Positions 35,585 through 45,631 are shown, counted from the first letter of the stretch. The stretch is DNA of 64,000 nucleotides from Peptoniphilus_A sp001811425 (GCF_001811425.1 NZ_KV804746.1:25201-89200), one strand, 5' to 3'. Made by a program: numbers and translations. Notes: a model not told the origin generated them from the sequence alone.

Positions 35585-35668
35585 GACAAAACTCCTTATA
35601 GTTATTTTACACCATTTATTAAGTTTTTAAAAGATTAAGAAGACTTTATTTAAGTAAAATATTATCAA

Positions 35669-35708
35669 TAAAAAAATGCTGAGAAAAAACTAAGATTTCC
35701 CAGCATTT
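35669..35708 (-). terminator. Terminator of the catalase gene
   Basis: AATGCTG (35675-35681) pairs with CAGCATT (35701-35707), extended by GAAA/TTTC; minus-strand T run follows. Confidence 0.85.
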
Positions 35709-35719
35709 AATTATATTAA

Positions 35720-37444
35720 TTATAGTAGATATGGGTCGTTTTCCCAATCTATTAATGATTTTGGGTCTTTTGCATTTGTATCTCTTCCTTCTGGTGGAAG
35801 GTCCTTTGCAGATTCTGGTTCAGCTGCCTCTGTTGGATAATTTAAGTCAGCATCCCTTGCATTTAATTTTTCCCACTCTTGGCGAGATTTTGGCTCTATC
35901 ATTTCAAGATCAACTGTGTCAATATCAATGCCAAGAGCCTTTGCTACTCCCTTGCCATATTCTGGGTCTGCCGCATAACAATTTCTAATATATCTATGCT
36001 TGATTTGCATAGTTGAGTCACCCATATTTCTCGCAGTGTTTTCAAATAAAACTAATTTTTGTTCATCTGTCATTCTGTTAAAAAGCATGCCTGGTTGAGT
36101 AAAGTAGTCGTGGTCATCAGCTCTAAAGTCATATCTCTTAACTTCTCCACCTTCATCGTGAGGTATTTCTAGGTCTGGATTATCTTGCCATCCGCCATAG
36201 GAATTTGGTCTGTAGTGAAGTTCTGCACCCTTATTTCCATCAACTCTCATTTGACCATCTCTGTGATAGTCGTGAGGATGATCTACACCAAGTGGTGAGT
36301 TTACAGGAATTTGGTGGTGATTTACGCCAAGTCTATATCTTTGTGCATCAGAGTAGAAAAATGCTCTTGCTTGAAGAACTCTATCTGGAGAAAGTGCAAT
36401 TCCTGGCACAATATTTGCAGGAGAAAAGGCGACTTGTTCAACATCTTGGAAGAAGTTGTCTGGATATTTATTTAGCACATATTCGCCCACTGGAATAAGT
36501 GGAAAATCTTTTTTTAACCACATTTTAGTCAAGTCAAAAGGATTTGTTGGATGATTTTTAGCTTCTTCTTCAGTCATAACTTGTATATACATCTTCCATT
36601 TTGGATAATTTCCATTTTCAATTGCTTCGTATAAATCACGACCAGAAGATTCTCTGTCCTTACCATTTACCATTTCAGCTTCTTGGTCAGTGTAATTTAA
36701 AATACCTTGCTGACTTCTAAAGTGGAACTTAACCCAAACTCTTGTGTCCTCTTCGTTATACATAGAGTAAGTGTGTGAACCAAATCCGTGCATATATCTA
36801 AAGGAAGAAGGAATACCTCTATCACTATTTATTATAGTTGTTTGAAGTAGTGATTCAGGTAAAGATGACCAATAGTCGAAGTTTGTATTTGGACTTCTTA
36901 AATGTGACTTTGGATCTCTTTTTACAGCGTGATTTAAGTCTATAAATTTCATTGGATCTCTGAAGAAGAAAACAGGAGTGTTATTTCCAACTACATCCCA
37001 GTTGCCATCTTCTGTATAAAATCTTACAGCAAAGCCACGAATATCTCTTTCAGCATCAGCTGCTCCTCTTTCACCAGCAACAGTTGACATTCTTGAAAAT
37101 ACTTTGCACTTGTTGCCAACTTTAGAAAATATTTTTGCCTTAGTATATTTTGTAATATCATGAGTTACAGTAAATTCACCCCAAGCACCCCAGCCTTTAG
37201 CGTGCATTCTTCTTTCAGGTATAACTTCCCTGTTAAAATGGGCTTGCTTTTCAAAAAGCCACAAATCTTGAATGGAAAGGTGACCATTCATACCTGCTGT
37301 CATGGAATCTTCGTCATTATCAACAACTTGTCCACCAGCTCGTCTGAGAGTAGGATCCTCATCAACATTTTCGTTTCTGCTAGGGATTGGGTCTCCAGCC
37401 TTATTTTTTTCAGTAGGGTCCATTTTCTTTTTATCGTCAGCCAT
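35720..37444 (-). CDS. katA: Haem catalase
   Basis: 574 residues, a clade of clostridial-type monofunctional catalases with an extended N-terminus (about 50 charged residues) and C-terminal tail. Distal His81 is in ERRMHAKGWGAWGEF, the Asn is in VGNNTPVFFFRD (154/155), and the proximal Tyr motif is RAFFYSDAQRYRLG. It destroys H2O2 in the cytoplasm. The usual RVVHAKG is RRMHAKG here. It is single-gene, with its own promoter and terminator. Catalase is uncommon in strict anaerobes, so it marks oxygen exposure in the niche. Symbol is by family only. Confidence 0.93.
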   Translation of the reverse strand: MADDKKKMDPTEKNKAGDPIPSRNENVDEDPTLRRAGGQVVDNDEDSMTAGMNGHLSIQDLWLFEKQAHFNREVIPERRMHAKGWGAWGEFTVTHDITKYTKAKIFSKVGNKCKVFSRMSTVAGERGAADAERDIRGFAVRFYTEDGNWDVVGNNTPVFFFRDPMKFIDLNHAVKRDPKSHLRSPNTNFDYWSSLPESLLQTTIINSDRGIPSSFRYMHGFGSHTYSMYNEEDTRVWVKFHFRSQQGILNYTDQEAEMVNGKDRESSGRDLYEAIENGNYPKWKMYIQVMTEEEAKNHPTNPFDLTKMWLKKDFPLIPVGEYVLNKYPDNFFQDVEQVAFSPANIVPGIALSPDRVLQARAFFYSDAQRYRLGVNHHQIPVNSPLGVDHPHDYHRDGQMRVDGNKGAELHYRPNSYGGWQDNPDLEIPHDEGGEVKRYDFRADDHDYFTQPGMLFNRMTDEQKLVLFENTARNMGDSTMQIKHRYIRNCYAADPEYGKGVAKALGIDIDTVDLEMIEPKSRQEWEKLNARDADLNYPTEAAEPESAKDLPPEGRDTNAKDPKSLIDWENDPYLL

Positions 37445-37498
37445 TTTTTACCTCCTACAATCTAACAATGTATTGATTTAACATATTTATTATTTACC

Positions 37499-37511
37499 CT
37501 ATTATTAATAG
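37499..37511 (-). promoter_or_regulatory. Palindrome in the catalase promoter, PerR-like candidate
   Basis: CTATTATTAATAG is a 13-bp palindrome with a central T. It lies between a minus-strand TTGTGT-like -35 and a TAAATA-like -10. The position suits a repressor such as PerR (inference). Confidence 0.45.
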
Positions 37512-37585
37512 TCTACACAAATTAGAAAAATTAGATTTATAAAAATTTTTTGTTTTAATTTTCATTATAAAAAATTTTTCAGTAC

Positions 37586-37626
37586 ATAAAAAAACTCTTG
37601 GCTGCAAATTTTAACAGCCAAGAGTT
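37586..37626 (-). terminator. Terminator of the DUF2207 gene
   Basis: Perfect 11-bp stem ACTCTTGGCTG (37594-37604) / CAGCCAAGAGT (37615-37625), then a minus-strand T run. Confidence 0.9.
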
Positions 37627-37635
37627 TAATTTCCT

Positions 37636-39330
37636 TTAGCGACCGCCTCCGCCGCCTCCGCCGAAGGATCCACCGCCTCCGCCAAAGGAAGTAGAGCCAC
37701 CTCCACCCGAACTACTATAACCAGTTACATCTTGATAAGTTTTATTAATAGTTTTAGAAAAATTTCTTGAAGCCAATATGTGAGTATTATAAAGAGCATA
37801 ATTATTTATATATGTTGGATAATTCTCTGCTCCTCTTGCAAATTCTTCATCTAAGAAAAATATTGATGAATAAATTAAAAATTCTTGCCACTTATTAAAA
37901 TCAACTTCCTTTGCAACATCTTCTCCATATTCTTCCAAATAATTTTTGAATTTTATGAGATTTTCCCAAAGGTCTTTTCCCTTTTCTGTTACTCTAAGTT
38001 CTGTTCCAGTTTTTTTAGAAAATAAAAATTTCTTTTCATACCTATAATTTTCTAAATAACCCCCTGCCTTTAGGGCTTCAATAGACTTATCTTCAAATTC
38101 ATTATAATAATCTTCCATTAGAGATTTATTCTTTTTGACATACTTTTTGAAATCCTTAGCTGTCATATATTCTTCGTCATTTAATTTATTTGCTTTAGAA
38201 ATCATTTCAAAAAGTTCCTCTTCTGCCGGCCCCATATCCTTTGGAACTGAAATAATTTTTATTTTGTTTTTAGAAAAATTACTGCCTTCTTCAACAAATT
38301 CTATTGCCCCTTGGAGATTCCATTTTAAAATGTATGAATTAATATAATTTGCAACTAAATCATCCATAACTAAATGAGATTGGCTGATAAAAAATGCCAA
38401 ATCTTCAATTGGTCCATGGTAAGGTACATCTTTAAAATATTCTCCCTCTAAATCACTTAAAAAAGGAAGATCTTTTCTGTTTTGAATTTTCTTCTTGTTA
38501 AAACCAAGACTAATGGCACGAGCAAGATAATAAATAACCAAAACAACTGCAAAAGCTATCCCGCCAAGGAATGACTTTTCTGCAAATGACATTGGCTTTT
38601 GGTAAGCTTCTCCTTCTCTATTTTCCCAATCAGAACCCTTGGCAGCCATGTTTGCATAATCTTCAAAATTTTTGTCAATCTTATAGGCTGTATTAAAATA
38701 ACCCTTTGGGAATTTTAGCATAACCGTTGCATAGTCAACATAGCCTGATGAAGTCATGAGGATTTCTCCATCAACATTGTGGATTTCTCCTTCCATGCCA
38801 AAGCCCCACATTTTTACATCCTTAAAGGGTTCAAAGCCTTTAATTTTTATTTGCACGTTTTTAGGTTTCGGGTCAAAATTTTCTCCCACGAATTTAAAAA
38901 ACAACATGTCGCTGTCATTAAGTCCCACTACAAGAGGATTTATCTTGTAGGACAAGTTATAAGTGTTGTCACTAAATTCACTGATGCCCCATGTTAGTTC
39001 CACTCCTTCATCCTTGTCAATTCTTCCAAAGCGGTATGCCTTGTCCTCAAAACTTGCATCAATATTCCAGGGCATGAGTTCAGTAAAATCTCTTCCAAGA
39101 GCATTAACAGAAAAATCTTCAATTTTAATTCCCTGCAAATTGTTTATGGCTTTATATCTCTCTGTGTAATCTTCATTGTCTTCGTCAATTTTCCAAACTT
39201 CTTTTACTTCTCCTATGCCCTTTTTATCTATACTTACATCAAGGCTAATTTCTTTAAAATCTTCTGCAAATACAAAAGCTGGCACCAAGAAAAGTAAAAA
39301 CGTCAAAGCAAAAATTTTTCTAAGTTTCAT
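37636..39330 (-). CDS. DUF2207 membrane protein
   Basis: 564 residues. It has a signal peptide (LRKIFALTFLLFLVPAFVFA), an outside beta-rich DUF2207 domain (about 25-235), a membrane helix near residues 250-270 (FLGGIAFAVVLVIYYLARA), a cytoplasmic winged-helix-like region, and a glycine-rich C-terminus (GGGGSTSFGGGGGSFGG). The family is widespread but without known function. Stands alone between two terminators. Confidence 0.85.
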   Translation of the reverse strand: MKLRKIFALTFLLFLVPAFVFAEDFKEISLDVSIDKKGIGEVKEVWKIDEDNEDYTERYKAINNLQGIKIEDFSVNALGRDFTELMPWNIDASFEDKAYRFGRIDKDEGVELTWGISEFSDNTYNLSYKINPLVVGLNDSDMLFFKFVGENFDPKPKNVQIKIKGFEPFKDVKMWGFGMEGEIHNVDGEILMTSSGYVDYATVMLKFPKGYFNTAYKIDKNFEDYANMAAKGSDWENREGEAYQKPMSFAEKSFLGGIAFAVVLVIYYLARAISLGFNKKKIQNRKDLPFLSDLEGEYFKDVPYHGPIEDLAFFISQSHLVMDDLVANYINSYILKWNLQGAIEFVEEGSNFSKNKIKIISVPKDMGPAEEELFEMISKANKLNDEEYMTAKDFKKYVKKNKSLMEDYYNEFEDKSIEALKAGGYLENYRYEKKFLFSKKTGTELRVTEKGKDLWENLIKFKNYLEEYGEDVAKEVDFNKWQEFLIYSSIFFLDEEFARGAENYPTYINNYALYNTHILASRNFSKTINKTYQDVTGYSSSGGGGSTSFGGGGGSFGGGGGGGR

Positions 39331-39425
39331 AAAAACCTCCCAAGTTTTTTATACCCAAAATAATTATTTCAGTAAAAAATAAATTTTTCAAGAAAATTTT
39401 ATTCTTTCAAAAATTTTTTATTGCA

Positions 39426-39457
39426 AGAAAAAGAAGTTGCCATAATGACAACTTCTC
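39426..39457 (-). terminator. Terminator of the hutH operon
   Basis: AGAAGTTG (39432-39439) pairs with CAACTTCT (39449-39456); a short minus-strand T run (TTTTTC) follows. Confidence 0.75.
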
Positions 39458-39465
39458 AAAGTATT

Positions 39466-40809
39466 TTATAATTCTTTTAAATATTTATTTAATAATTTGT
39501 AGGAAGCTTCTTCATCTACAGTAGAGATTAGTCCAGCTGATGATAAAATATAATTTTTATCTAAATAATATTTTATCTTCCTATTGATTAAATATTTATC
39601 GTCTAAATCCTCTATTGCTGAGAGAATTTTTTTCGGCTCATTAGAATTAATAAGCGATCCACCAGTTCCGATAAACATTTCAGCCGGTCTCAAATCTTTT
39701 CCGTATTGCTCGTAAATCGTCCTAGTAGGAGTTTTAATTTTTTTTATGTGACCAATATGTCTCATAAGTGAAGTGTGAGTAGCAATATAGCAAAGGACAT
39801 TGTCAAAGAATAAATCTTCGTCATTGTCTGGAATATAACTTGTGTGATTGAAACGATATTCCGTTTTTTCCCTTGCATCCTTTATGCCAAATTTTAGGAA
39901 GGGTTCTTCACCTACTGACTCATAAAGAGCAGTGGCTGAATACCTCATGCCCATGTCGCCTTCCACAGTTCTCTTTTCAAAGGGTTCATCAATGGGAGGT
40001 GAAATTACATTTTCTTCTCCGTAATAAGTTTTGCCAATGGAATGGATGTCTGTAGTTGCTCCACCAATATCCACAGATAAAATAACTTTATCTAAATGTT
40101 TTGCATAGACAGACATTGCCTTTTGAACTGCAACTGGCGTTGGCAAAAGAATTTCAAAATCCTTACTCAATAAATCAATTCCCTTAGCGTGAGCAATTGT
40201 CCTTATAAAAAGGTCGCCAATTGTCTTTCTAAGCGGTCTGTAATTTATAGTGTTAGTAGTTGGCATGACATTTTCTGTGAAGTCACAAGGAACACTATTT
40301 TTTTCAAAAATTTCCCTTATTTCTTCATGAGTGTCAATATTTCCTGCCACAACAACAGGAGTCTTAATACCACCCTTTGCAAGTTTTTTTGCATTGAAGA
40401 TAATATTATCTTTGTTGCCGTGGTCAGTCCCACCACATAATACTATTATATCGGCACCAGAATTTTTAATTTCATCTACATTTTCATCTGTAAGTTCATA
40501 GGAATATACCTTTAAAATTCTGGCACCAGAAGATAGTGACGCAAGCCTTGCAGCGTCAGTAGTAAGATTCTTTGAAAAACCTATTGCTACAACTTTTAGT
40601 CCTCCTGATGCTGAAGAGCAACCTAAAACTTTGTCATATTTGACATCAGTAACTTCCCTTAATTTTTTATAGGCATTGTTAAAGCCTTCTCTAACATCAG
40701 TTTCTACAGTGGTGTAACTTGATGCACTGCCTAGAATTTCATTTTTGTCAGTATCCACTAAATTAAGTTTAGTATAAGTTGACCCAACATCGACTAAAAG
40801 GTAAATCAT
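39466..40809 (-). CDS. GlmL/MutL-family ASKHA ATPase
   Basis: 447 residues of the GlmL (MutL) family, first seen between the two glutamate mutase subunits glmS and glmE. Actin-like ATPase motifs: LLVDVGSTYTKLNLVD, LSVDIGGATTDIHSIG, MFIGTGGSLIN. It may be a reactivase or chaperone for a B12 enzyme. No glutamate mutase subunit is in this window; instead it is the last gene of the hutH-ftcD-fhs-fchA operon, overlapping fchA by 4 nt. It might serve another enzyme of histidine/glutamate catabolism. Confidence 0.85.
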   Translation of the reverse strand: MIYLLVDVGSTYTKLNLVDTDKNEILGSASSYTTVETDVREGFNNAYKKLREVTDVKYDKVLGCSSASGGLKVVAIGFSKNLTTDAARLASLSSGARILKVYSYELTDENVDEIKNSGADIIVLCGGTDHGNKDNIIFNAKKLAKGGIKTPVVVAGNIDTHEEIREIFEKNSVPCDFTENVMPTTNTINYRPLRKTIGDLFIRTIAHAKGIDLLSKDFEILLPTPVAVQKAMSVYAKHLDKVILSVDIGGATTDIHSIGKTYYGEENVISPPIDEPFEKRTVEGDMGMRYSATALYESVGEEPFLKFGIKDAREKTEYRFNHTSYIPDNDEDLFFDNVLCYIATHTSLMRHIGHIKKIKTPTRTIYEQYGKDLRPAEMFIGTGGSLINSNEPKKILSAIEDLDDKYLINRKIKYYLDKNYILSSAGLISTVDEEASYKLLNKYLKEL

Positions 40810-41432
40810 GCTAATTTTTCATCTACAACTTTCATAATTTCAGCGTGATTTTTTTCTACAATTTTTCTTGTAGCAGCCATTTTTTCTTCAAGTTCATGTC
40901 TGTAGTCTTGGTCTTTAAGTGAGTTTAGGTTGATGATTACATTTAAGAAAGCACCATTAACTGCAGCTTCAATATTTAATAGAGCAACTGCAACATCAGT
41001 GATAGCATTTGAATTTCCTTTTTCAGCAAGTTCTCTTGCAAAGTCATAAAGTTCTGTAACCTTCATACCAAGTCCAAGAGGTACTTCAATTGCATTCTTA
41101 TATCCTTCTTGGATTTTTTCAGATCTTATAGCTTTTTCTTCTTCAGTTTCCTTTGGAAGTTTCATAGCATCCATAACTCCATTAAAAGAGTTAGCATCCT
41201 TGTCAATTCCATCAACAAATTCTTTTTTATATTTTACAAGTTCAGCATGGATTTCTTCCATTCTTTCAGAAACATCCATATATTTTTTCTTGCCAATAGT
41301 TAGTGCTGCAACCATTGCAAGAAGTGAAGCAGCCATTGATGCGTTAAGTGCAGCAATAGATCCGCCACCTGGTGCTGGTGAATTTGAAGCAGTTTCGTCT
41401 GCGAATTCTACTATAGTTAAATCTTTAAGCAT
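40806..41432 (-). CDS. fchA: Formimidoyl-THF cyclodeaminase / methenyl-THF cyclohydrolase family
   Basis: 208 residues, all-helical FTCD-C fold: FADETASNSPAPGGGSIAALNASMAASLLAMVA, DANSFNGVMDAMKLP. It converts 5-formimino-THF to 5,10-methenyl-THF with ammonia release and/or opens methenyl-THF to formyl-THF. Start ATG behind AGGAGG. Placed between fhs and glmL-like, with ftcD as a separate gene rather than a fused FTCD. Confidence 0.9.
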   Translation of the reverse strand: MLKDLTIVEFADETASNSPAPGGGSIAALNASMAASLLAMVAALTIGKKKYMDVSERMEEIHAELVKYKKEFVDGIDKDANSFNGVMDAMKLPKETEEEKAIRSEKIQEGYKNAIEVPLGLGMKVTELYDFARELAEKGNSNAITDVAVALLNIEAAVNGAFLNVIINLNSLKDQDYRHELEEKMAATRKIVEKNHAEIMKVVDEKLA

Positions 41433-41440
41433 TTTTCCTC

Positions 41441-43120
41441 CTAGAATAATCCAGTGATAACTCCGTTGTTGTCAATATCCATCTTGTTGGCAGCTGGTAC
41501 CTTTGGAAGTCCAGGCATTACCATGATATTTGAAGTTTGAACAACAATAAATCCTGCTCCTGCAGATACTCTTACATCTTGAATTTCGATGTCAAAGTCA
41601 GTAGGTGCTCCCATTACTTTTTGGTCGTCAGTAAAGGAGAATTGTGTCTTAGCAACACAGATAGGAAGTTTATCAAGGCCCATTTCTTCAAGTTTCTTAA
41701 CTTGATTCATTGCAGCCTTAGTGAAGTTAGCCTTTCTACCTCTGTAAATTTCAGTAACAATAGTGTTAACTTTGTTTACTATGCTGTCATTTTCGTCGTA
41801 AAGTGGTTTAAAGTTAGACTTTTCTTCGTCGATTAGTTCAACAACTTGTTTAGCTAAATCTTCTGCACCTTCGCCACCCTTTGCGAAACATTCACAAAGT
41901 GAAATTCTTACGCCAAGTTCTGCGCAAAGTTCTTGTAATTTTGCAATTTCAGCTTCAGTATCATCAGCAAATCTGTTGATAGCAATAATAGCTGGAACGC
42001 CAAATTTCTTAATATTTTCAACGTGACGTCTTAAGTTTGCAAATCCTTTTTCAAGAGCTTCAACATTTTCAGTCTTTAGTTCTTTTTTATCTACTCCACC
42101 GTGCATTTTAAGAGCTTTAATTGTAGCAACAATTACTACAGCATCTGGAGATAGACCAGCTTTTCTACATTTAATGTCCATGAATTTTTCTGCACCAAGG
42201 TCAGCACCGAAACCTGCTTCTGTAACAGCGTAATCGCTAGTGTTAAGGGCAAGTTTTGTAGCTAAAATTGAGTTACATCCATGAGCAATGTTTGCGAAAG
42301 GTCCACCGTGAATAAAGGCAGGTGTATTTTCAAGTGTTTGTACCATGTTTGGTTTTAATGCATCTTTAAGAAGCATTGCAACTGCACCTTCGATTTCAAG
42401 GTCAGCAACTGTTACTGGATCACCATCAAGGTTATATCCTATAACCATTCTTGCCAATCTATTTTTTAAGTCTTCGATATTTTCAGAAAGACATAGAACA
42501 GCCATGATTTCAGATGCAACAGTTATCATGAAGTGGTCTTCTCTAGGGAAGCCATCTGCTTTTTTACCAAGAGAAATAACAACATTTCTTAGAGATCTGT
42601 CGTTCATGTCAAGAACTCTCTTCCAAGTAATTTGTCTGCAGTCAATTCTTAGAGCATTTCCTTGGTGAATGTGGTTATCTATACAAGCTGAAATAAGGTT
42701 ATTTGCAGCTGTCATTGCGTGAAGGTCTCCAGTGAAGTGAAGATTAATATCTTCCATTGGAACTACTTGTGAGTATCCGCCACCTGCAGCTCCACCCTTA
42801 ACACCAAAAACTGGTCCAAGAGATGGTTCACGAAGTGCTACTGCAGATTTTTTACCAATTCTATTAAGACCTTGAGTAAGTCCAATAGAAACTGTAGATT
42901 TGCCTTCACCTGCTGGTGTAGGGCTAATTGCAGAAACTAAAATTAGTTTTCCGTATTCGTTATTTTCATCAATTCTTTTAATTGCGTCCCAAGAAATTTT
43001 TGCTTTATACTTTCCGTATTGTTCAAGGTCATCTTTTTCTAGACCGATTTTAGCAGCAACTTCTTCAATAGGAAGCATTGTAGCTTCATCAGCTATTTGT
43101 ATATCTGTTTTAAATGCCAT
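41441..43120 (-). CDS. fhs: Formate-tetrahydrofolate ligase
   Basis: 559 residues. P-loop region SPTPAGEGKSTVSIGL, GVKGGAAGGGYSQV, HAMTAANNL and DIEIQDVRVSAGAGFIV are family hallmarks. It interconverts formate, ATP and THF with 10-formyl-THF. In a hut operon it should run towards formate and ATP, conserving energy from the formimino group. It is between ftcD and fchA, and its ATG follows GAGGAG. Confidence 0.97.
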   Translation of the reverse strand: MAFKTDIQIADEATMLPIEEVAAKIGLEKDDLEQYGKYKAKISWDAIKRIDENNEYGKLILVSAISPTPAGEGKSTVSIGLTQGLNRIGKKSAVALREPSLGPVFGVKGGAAGGGYSQVVPMEDINLHFTGDLHAMTAANNLISACIDNHIHQGNALRIDCRQITWKRVLDMNDRSLRNVVISLGKKADGFPREDHFMITVASEIMAVLCLSENIEDLKNRLARMVIGYNLDGDPVTVADLEIEGAVAMLLKDALKPNMVQTLENTPAFIHGGPFANIAHGCNSILATKLALNTSDYAVTEAGFGADLGAEKFMDIKCRKAGLSPDAVVIVATIKALKMHGGVDKKELKTENVEALEKGFANLRRHVENIKKFGVPAIIAINRFADDTEAEIAKLQELCAELGVRISLCECFAKGGEGAEDLAKQVVELIDEEKSNFKPLYDENDSIVNKVNTIVTEIYRGRKANFTKAAMNQVKKLEEMGLDKLPICVAKTQFSFTDDQKVMGAPTDFDIEIQDVRVSAGAGFIVVQTSNIMVMPGLPKVPAANKMDIDNNGVITGLF

Positions 43121-43128
43121 ATATTTAA

Positions 43129-44022
43129 TTACTCCTCAATCAATAATGTTTCAAGAACTTGTTCTGATTTTAAGCCTTCGATTTGCATATAATAAGCTGC
43201 TGAATCTACTAGGGCTTGAAGTGGAAGAAGTCCAATAAGTTCAGTATTTACAACTGTAACTCCATATCTCTTAGCTTCTGATTTAATCATTTCAAGAGCT
43301 TGGTAAATTGCAGTTTTTTCAAAGTTTACAAGGTTCATTGATACTTGAGTTTGACCTTTTTCTTCAAGTTCAAGACCAATAGCCTTAACAAATCTAAGTC
43401 CTCCACCAATGTGACGAACTTTCTTTGCAATTGTATCAGCAACAGTTAAGTCGCTTGTGTTTAGGTTAACATTAAATGCAATAAGGTGGAATCTTGCTGC
43501 AACAGCAGTAGCTCCTGATTTAACATTCATTTCTTGAGGACCAAAATCTGGTTTCCATTCAGGTTCCTTGATTTTGTCGAAGAATCCTTCATATTGTCCT
43601 TTTCTTACTTTTGCAAGATTCTTTCTATCTGGAGTGGAAGCTGCATCTTCATATAGATAAACAGGAATTCCCATATCACCAATTGCTTTACCAACTTTTT
43701 TAGCATATTCAACACAATCTTCAGTAGTACATTCAGTTACTGGAACGAAAGGTACAACGTCAACAGCTCCCATTCTTGGATGAGCTCCCTTGTGTTTTGA
43801 CATATCGATTATTTCAGAAGCAACTTTTACAGATTCAATAACTGCATCAATAACAGCTTCTGGTTCACCAATAACTTCAACAACAAGTCTGTTGTGGTCA
43901 GCATCTGGTTGATAATCGATTAATTTAATGTTTTCTTTTGCTCTAAAGCATTCTGTGATTTGTTCAACTTTCTTTAGGTCCCTACCTTCAGAATAGTTTG
44001 GAATACACATTACTCTTTTCAA
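43129..44022 (-). CDS. ftcD: Glutamate formimidoyltransferase
   Basis: 297 residues, only the transferase part: CIPNYSEGRDLKKVEQI, DADHNRLVVEVIGEPEAV, HKGAHPRMGAVDVVPFVPV with the catalytic His. It moves the formimino group of formiminoglutamate to THF, leaving glutamate. The start is TTG behind AGGAGG. The cyclodeaminase is a separate gene (40806-41432). Confidence 0.95.
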   Translation of the reverse strand: MKRVMCIPNYSEGRDLKKVEQITECFRAKENIKLIDYQPDADHNRLVVEVIGEPEAVIDAVIESVKVASEIIDMSKHKGAHPRMGAVDVVPFVPVTECTTEDCVEYAKKVGKAIGDMGIPVYLYEDAASTPDRKNLAKVRKGQYEGFFDKIKEPEWKPDFGPQEMNVKSGATAVAARFHLIAFNVNLNTSDLTVADTIAKKVRHIGGGLRFVKAIGLELEEKGQTQVSMNLVNFEKTAIYQALEMIKSEAKRYGVTVVNTELIGLLPLQALVDSAAYYMQIEGLKSEQVLETLLIEE

Positions 44023-44092
44023 TTGATTTCCTCCTATAGGTTATCTAATACTTTTTTCTTACCGTTATATTATATAGTATTTAAACTAAATA

Positions 44093-45631
44093 TTAAAGTT
44101 CTACTACTTTTTCAACTTCTTCAAGAAGTTTTCCGCTTGTGATTAATTCTTGAGCTTTTTCAAGTTCAACATAAATTTCAATCTTCTTATCTTCTTCGAT
44201 AAATGCAACTTGATTTCTAATTACATCGTGTGCAACTTTTGTACCTTTACCAAGTTCATATTTGTTGTCTTCCATTTCCATTCTGAAATCAAGAGCTTGA
44301 GCAGCTATCATAAGTTCAGTAGTTAAAATTCTTGCAGTGTTCTTAACAACTTCTCTAACTTTTCTTGAAGCCCAGTTACCCATTGATACGAAGTCTTCTT
44401 GGTTTTCACAAGATGTTATAGAGTCAACACTTGCTGGGTGAGATAGTGTTTTGTTTTCAGATGCTAAAGCAGCTGCTGCATATTGAGTGATCATAAATCC
44501 AGAGTTAAGTCCTGGGTGTTTAACTAGGAAAGAAGGCATTCCAGAAAGTGTAGTGTTAACCATTCTTTCAATTCTTCTTTCAGAAACATTACCTAGTTCA
44601 GAAACTGCAATTGCTAAAAAGTCAAATGGTTGAGCCATCAATTCTCCGTGGAAGTTACCACCAGAAATTACCTTACCATCATGAGTGATGATTGGGTTAT
44701 CAGTTGCAGAGTTAAGTTCGATTTCAACTTTTTCTTTAACATATTCAAGAGTATCCTTAGAAGCTCCGTGAATTTGTGGCATACATCTGAATGTATAAGC
44801 ATCTTGAACTCTAAGTTCAGCAGTGTGAGTTACATAAGTTGAACCTTCAAGAATATTTCTTAAGTTTTCAGCAGTCTTAAGTGATCCTGCGTGTGGTCTA
44901 ATTGTGTGAAGTTCTTCCCAGAATGCGTCGATGATTCCTCTTGAAGATTCACAAGCCATAGCTCCTGCGATATCAGCGATCTTAGAAAGTTGAAGTGCAT
45001 CATATAGTGCAAGTGCTCCAGTTGCAGTAAGAACTGTAGTACCGTTAATTAGTGCAAGACCTTCTTTTGCTGCAAGTGCAATTGGTTTAAGTCCTGCTTT
45101 TTCCATAGCTTCTTTACCTGGAAGAAGTTCTCCTTCATAGTAAGCTTTTCCAAGACCAAGCATTGGAAGAACCATATGTGCAAGTGGTGCTAAGTCTCCA
45201 GATGCTCCAAGAGATCCCTTTTCTGGAATAAATGGAACAACATTTCTATTTAACATTTCAAGAAGTAATTCAATAGTAGAAAGTCTGATTCCAGAAACTC
45301 CCTTTAATAATGAATTAATTCTAATAAGCATAACTGCTCTTGTTTCGTCTTCAGGAAGTGGGTTACCAAATCCAGAAGCGTGAGTTCTAATGATGTTTTC
45401 TTGAAGTTGAGCTGAATCTTCTTTAGAAATTGAAACTCTTGATAGAGAACCAAATCCAGTGTTGATTCCATAAACTACTCTTTCTTCTTCAACGATTTCT
45501 TCAACATATTCTCTTGATTTGTTTACATCAGCAATAGCCTTTTCGTCGATTACTGCCTTTACATGGTTTCTAGTAACTTCTACTAATTCTTCTAGTGTTA
45601 GATCATTACCTGTTAATACTACTTTGTTCAT
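44093..45631 (-). CDS. hutH: Histidine ammonia-lyase
   Basis: 512 residues. The MIO-forming triad Ala143-Ser144-Gly145 lies in GSLGASGDLAPL, and YGINTGFG is near residue 54. Other conserved segments are QDAYTFRCMPQ and GNFHGE. It deaminates histidine to urocanate. First gene of its operon with a consensus promoter about 155 nt upstream; about 70 nt separates it from ftcD. Confidence 0.97.
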   Translation of the reverse strand: MNKVVLTGNDLTLEELVEVTRNHVKAVIDEKAIADVNKSREYVEEIVEEERVVYGINTGFGSLSRVSISKEDSAQLQENIIRTHASGFGNPLPEDETRAVMLIRINSLLKGVSGIRLSTIELLLEMLNRNVVPFIPEKGSLGASGDLAPLAHMVLPMLGLGKAYYEGELLPGKEAMEKAGLKPIALAAKEGLALINGTTVLTATGALALYDALQLSKIADIAGAMACESSRGIIDAFWEELHTIRPHAGSLKTAENLRNILEGSTYVTHTAELRVQDAYTFRCMPQIHGASKDTLEYVKEKVEIELNSATDNPIITHDGKVISGGNFHGELMAQPFDFLAIAVSELGNVSERRIERMVNTTLSGMPSFLVKHPGLNSGFMITQYAAAALASENKTLSHPASVDSITSCENQEDFVSMGNWASRKVREVVKNTARILTTELMIAAQALDFRMEMEDNKYELGKGTKVAHDVIRNQVAFIEEDKKIEIYVELEKAQELITSGKLLEEVEKVVEL

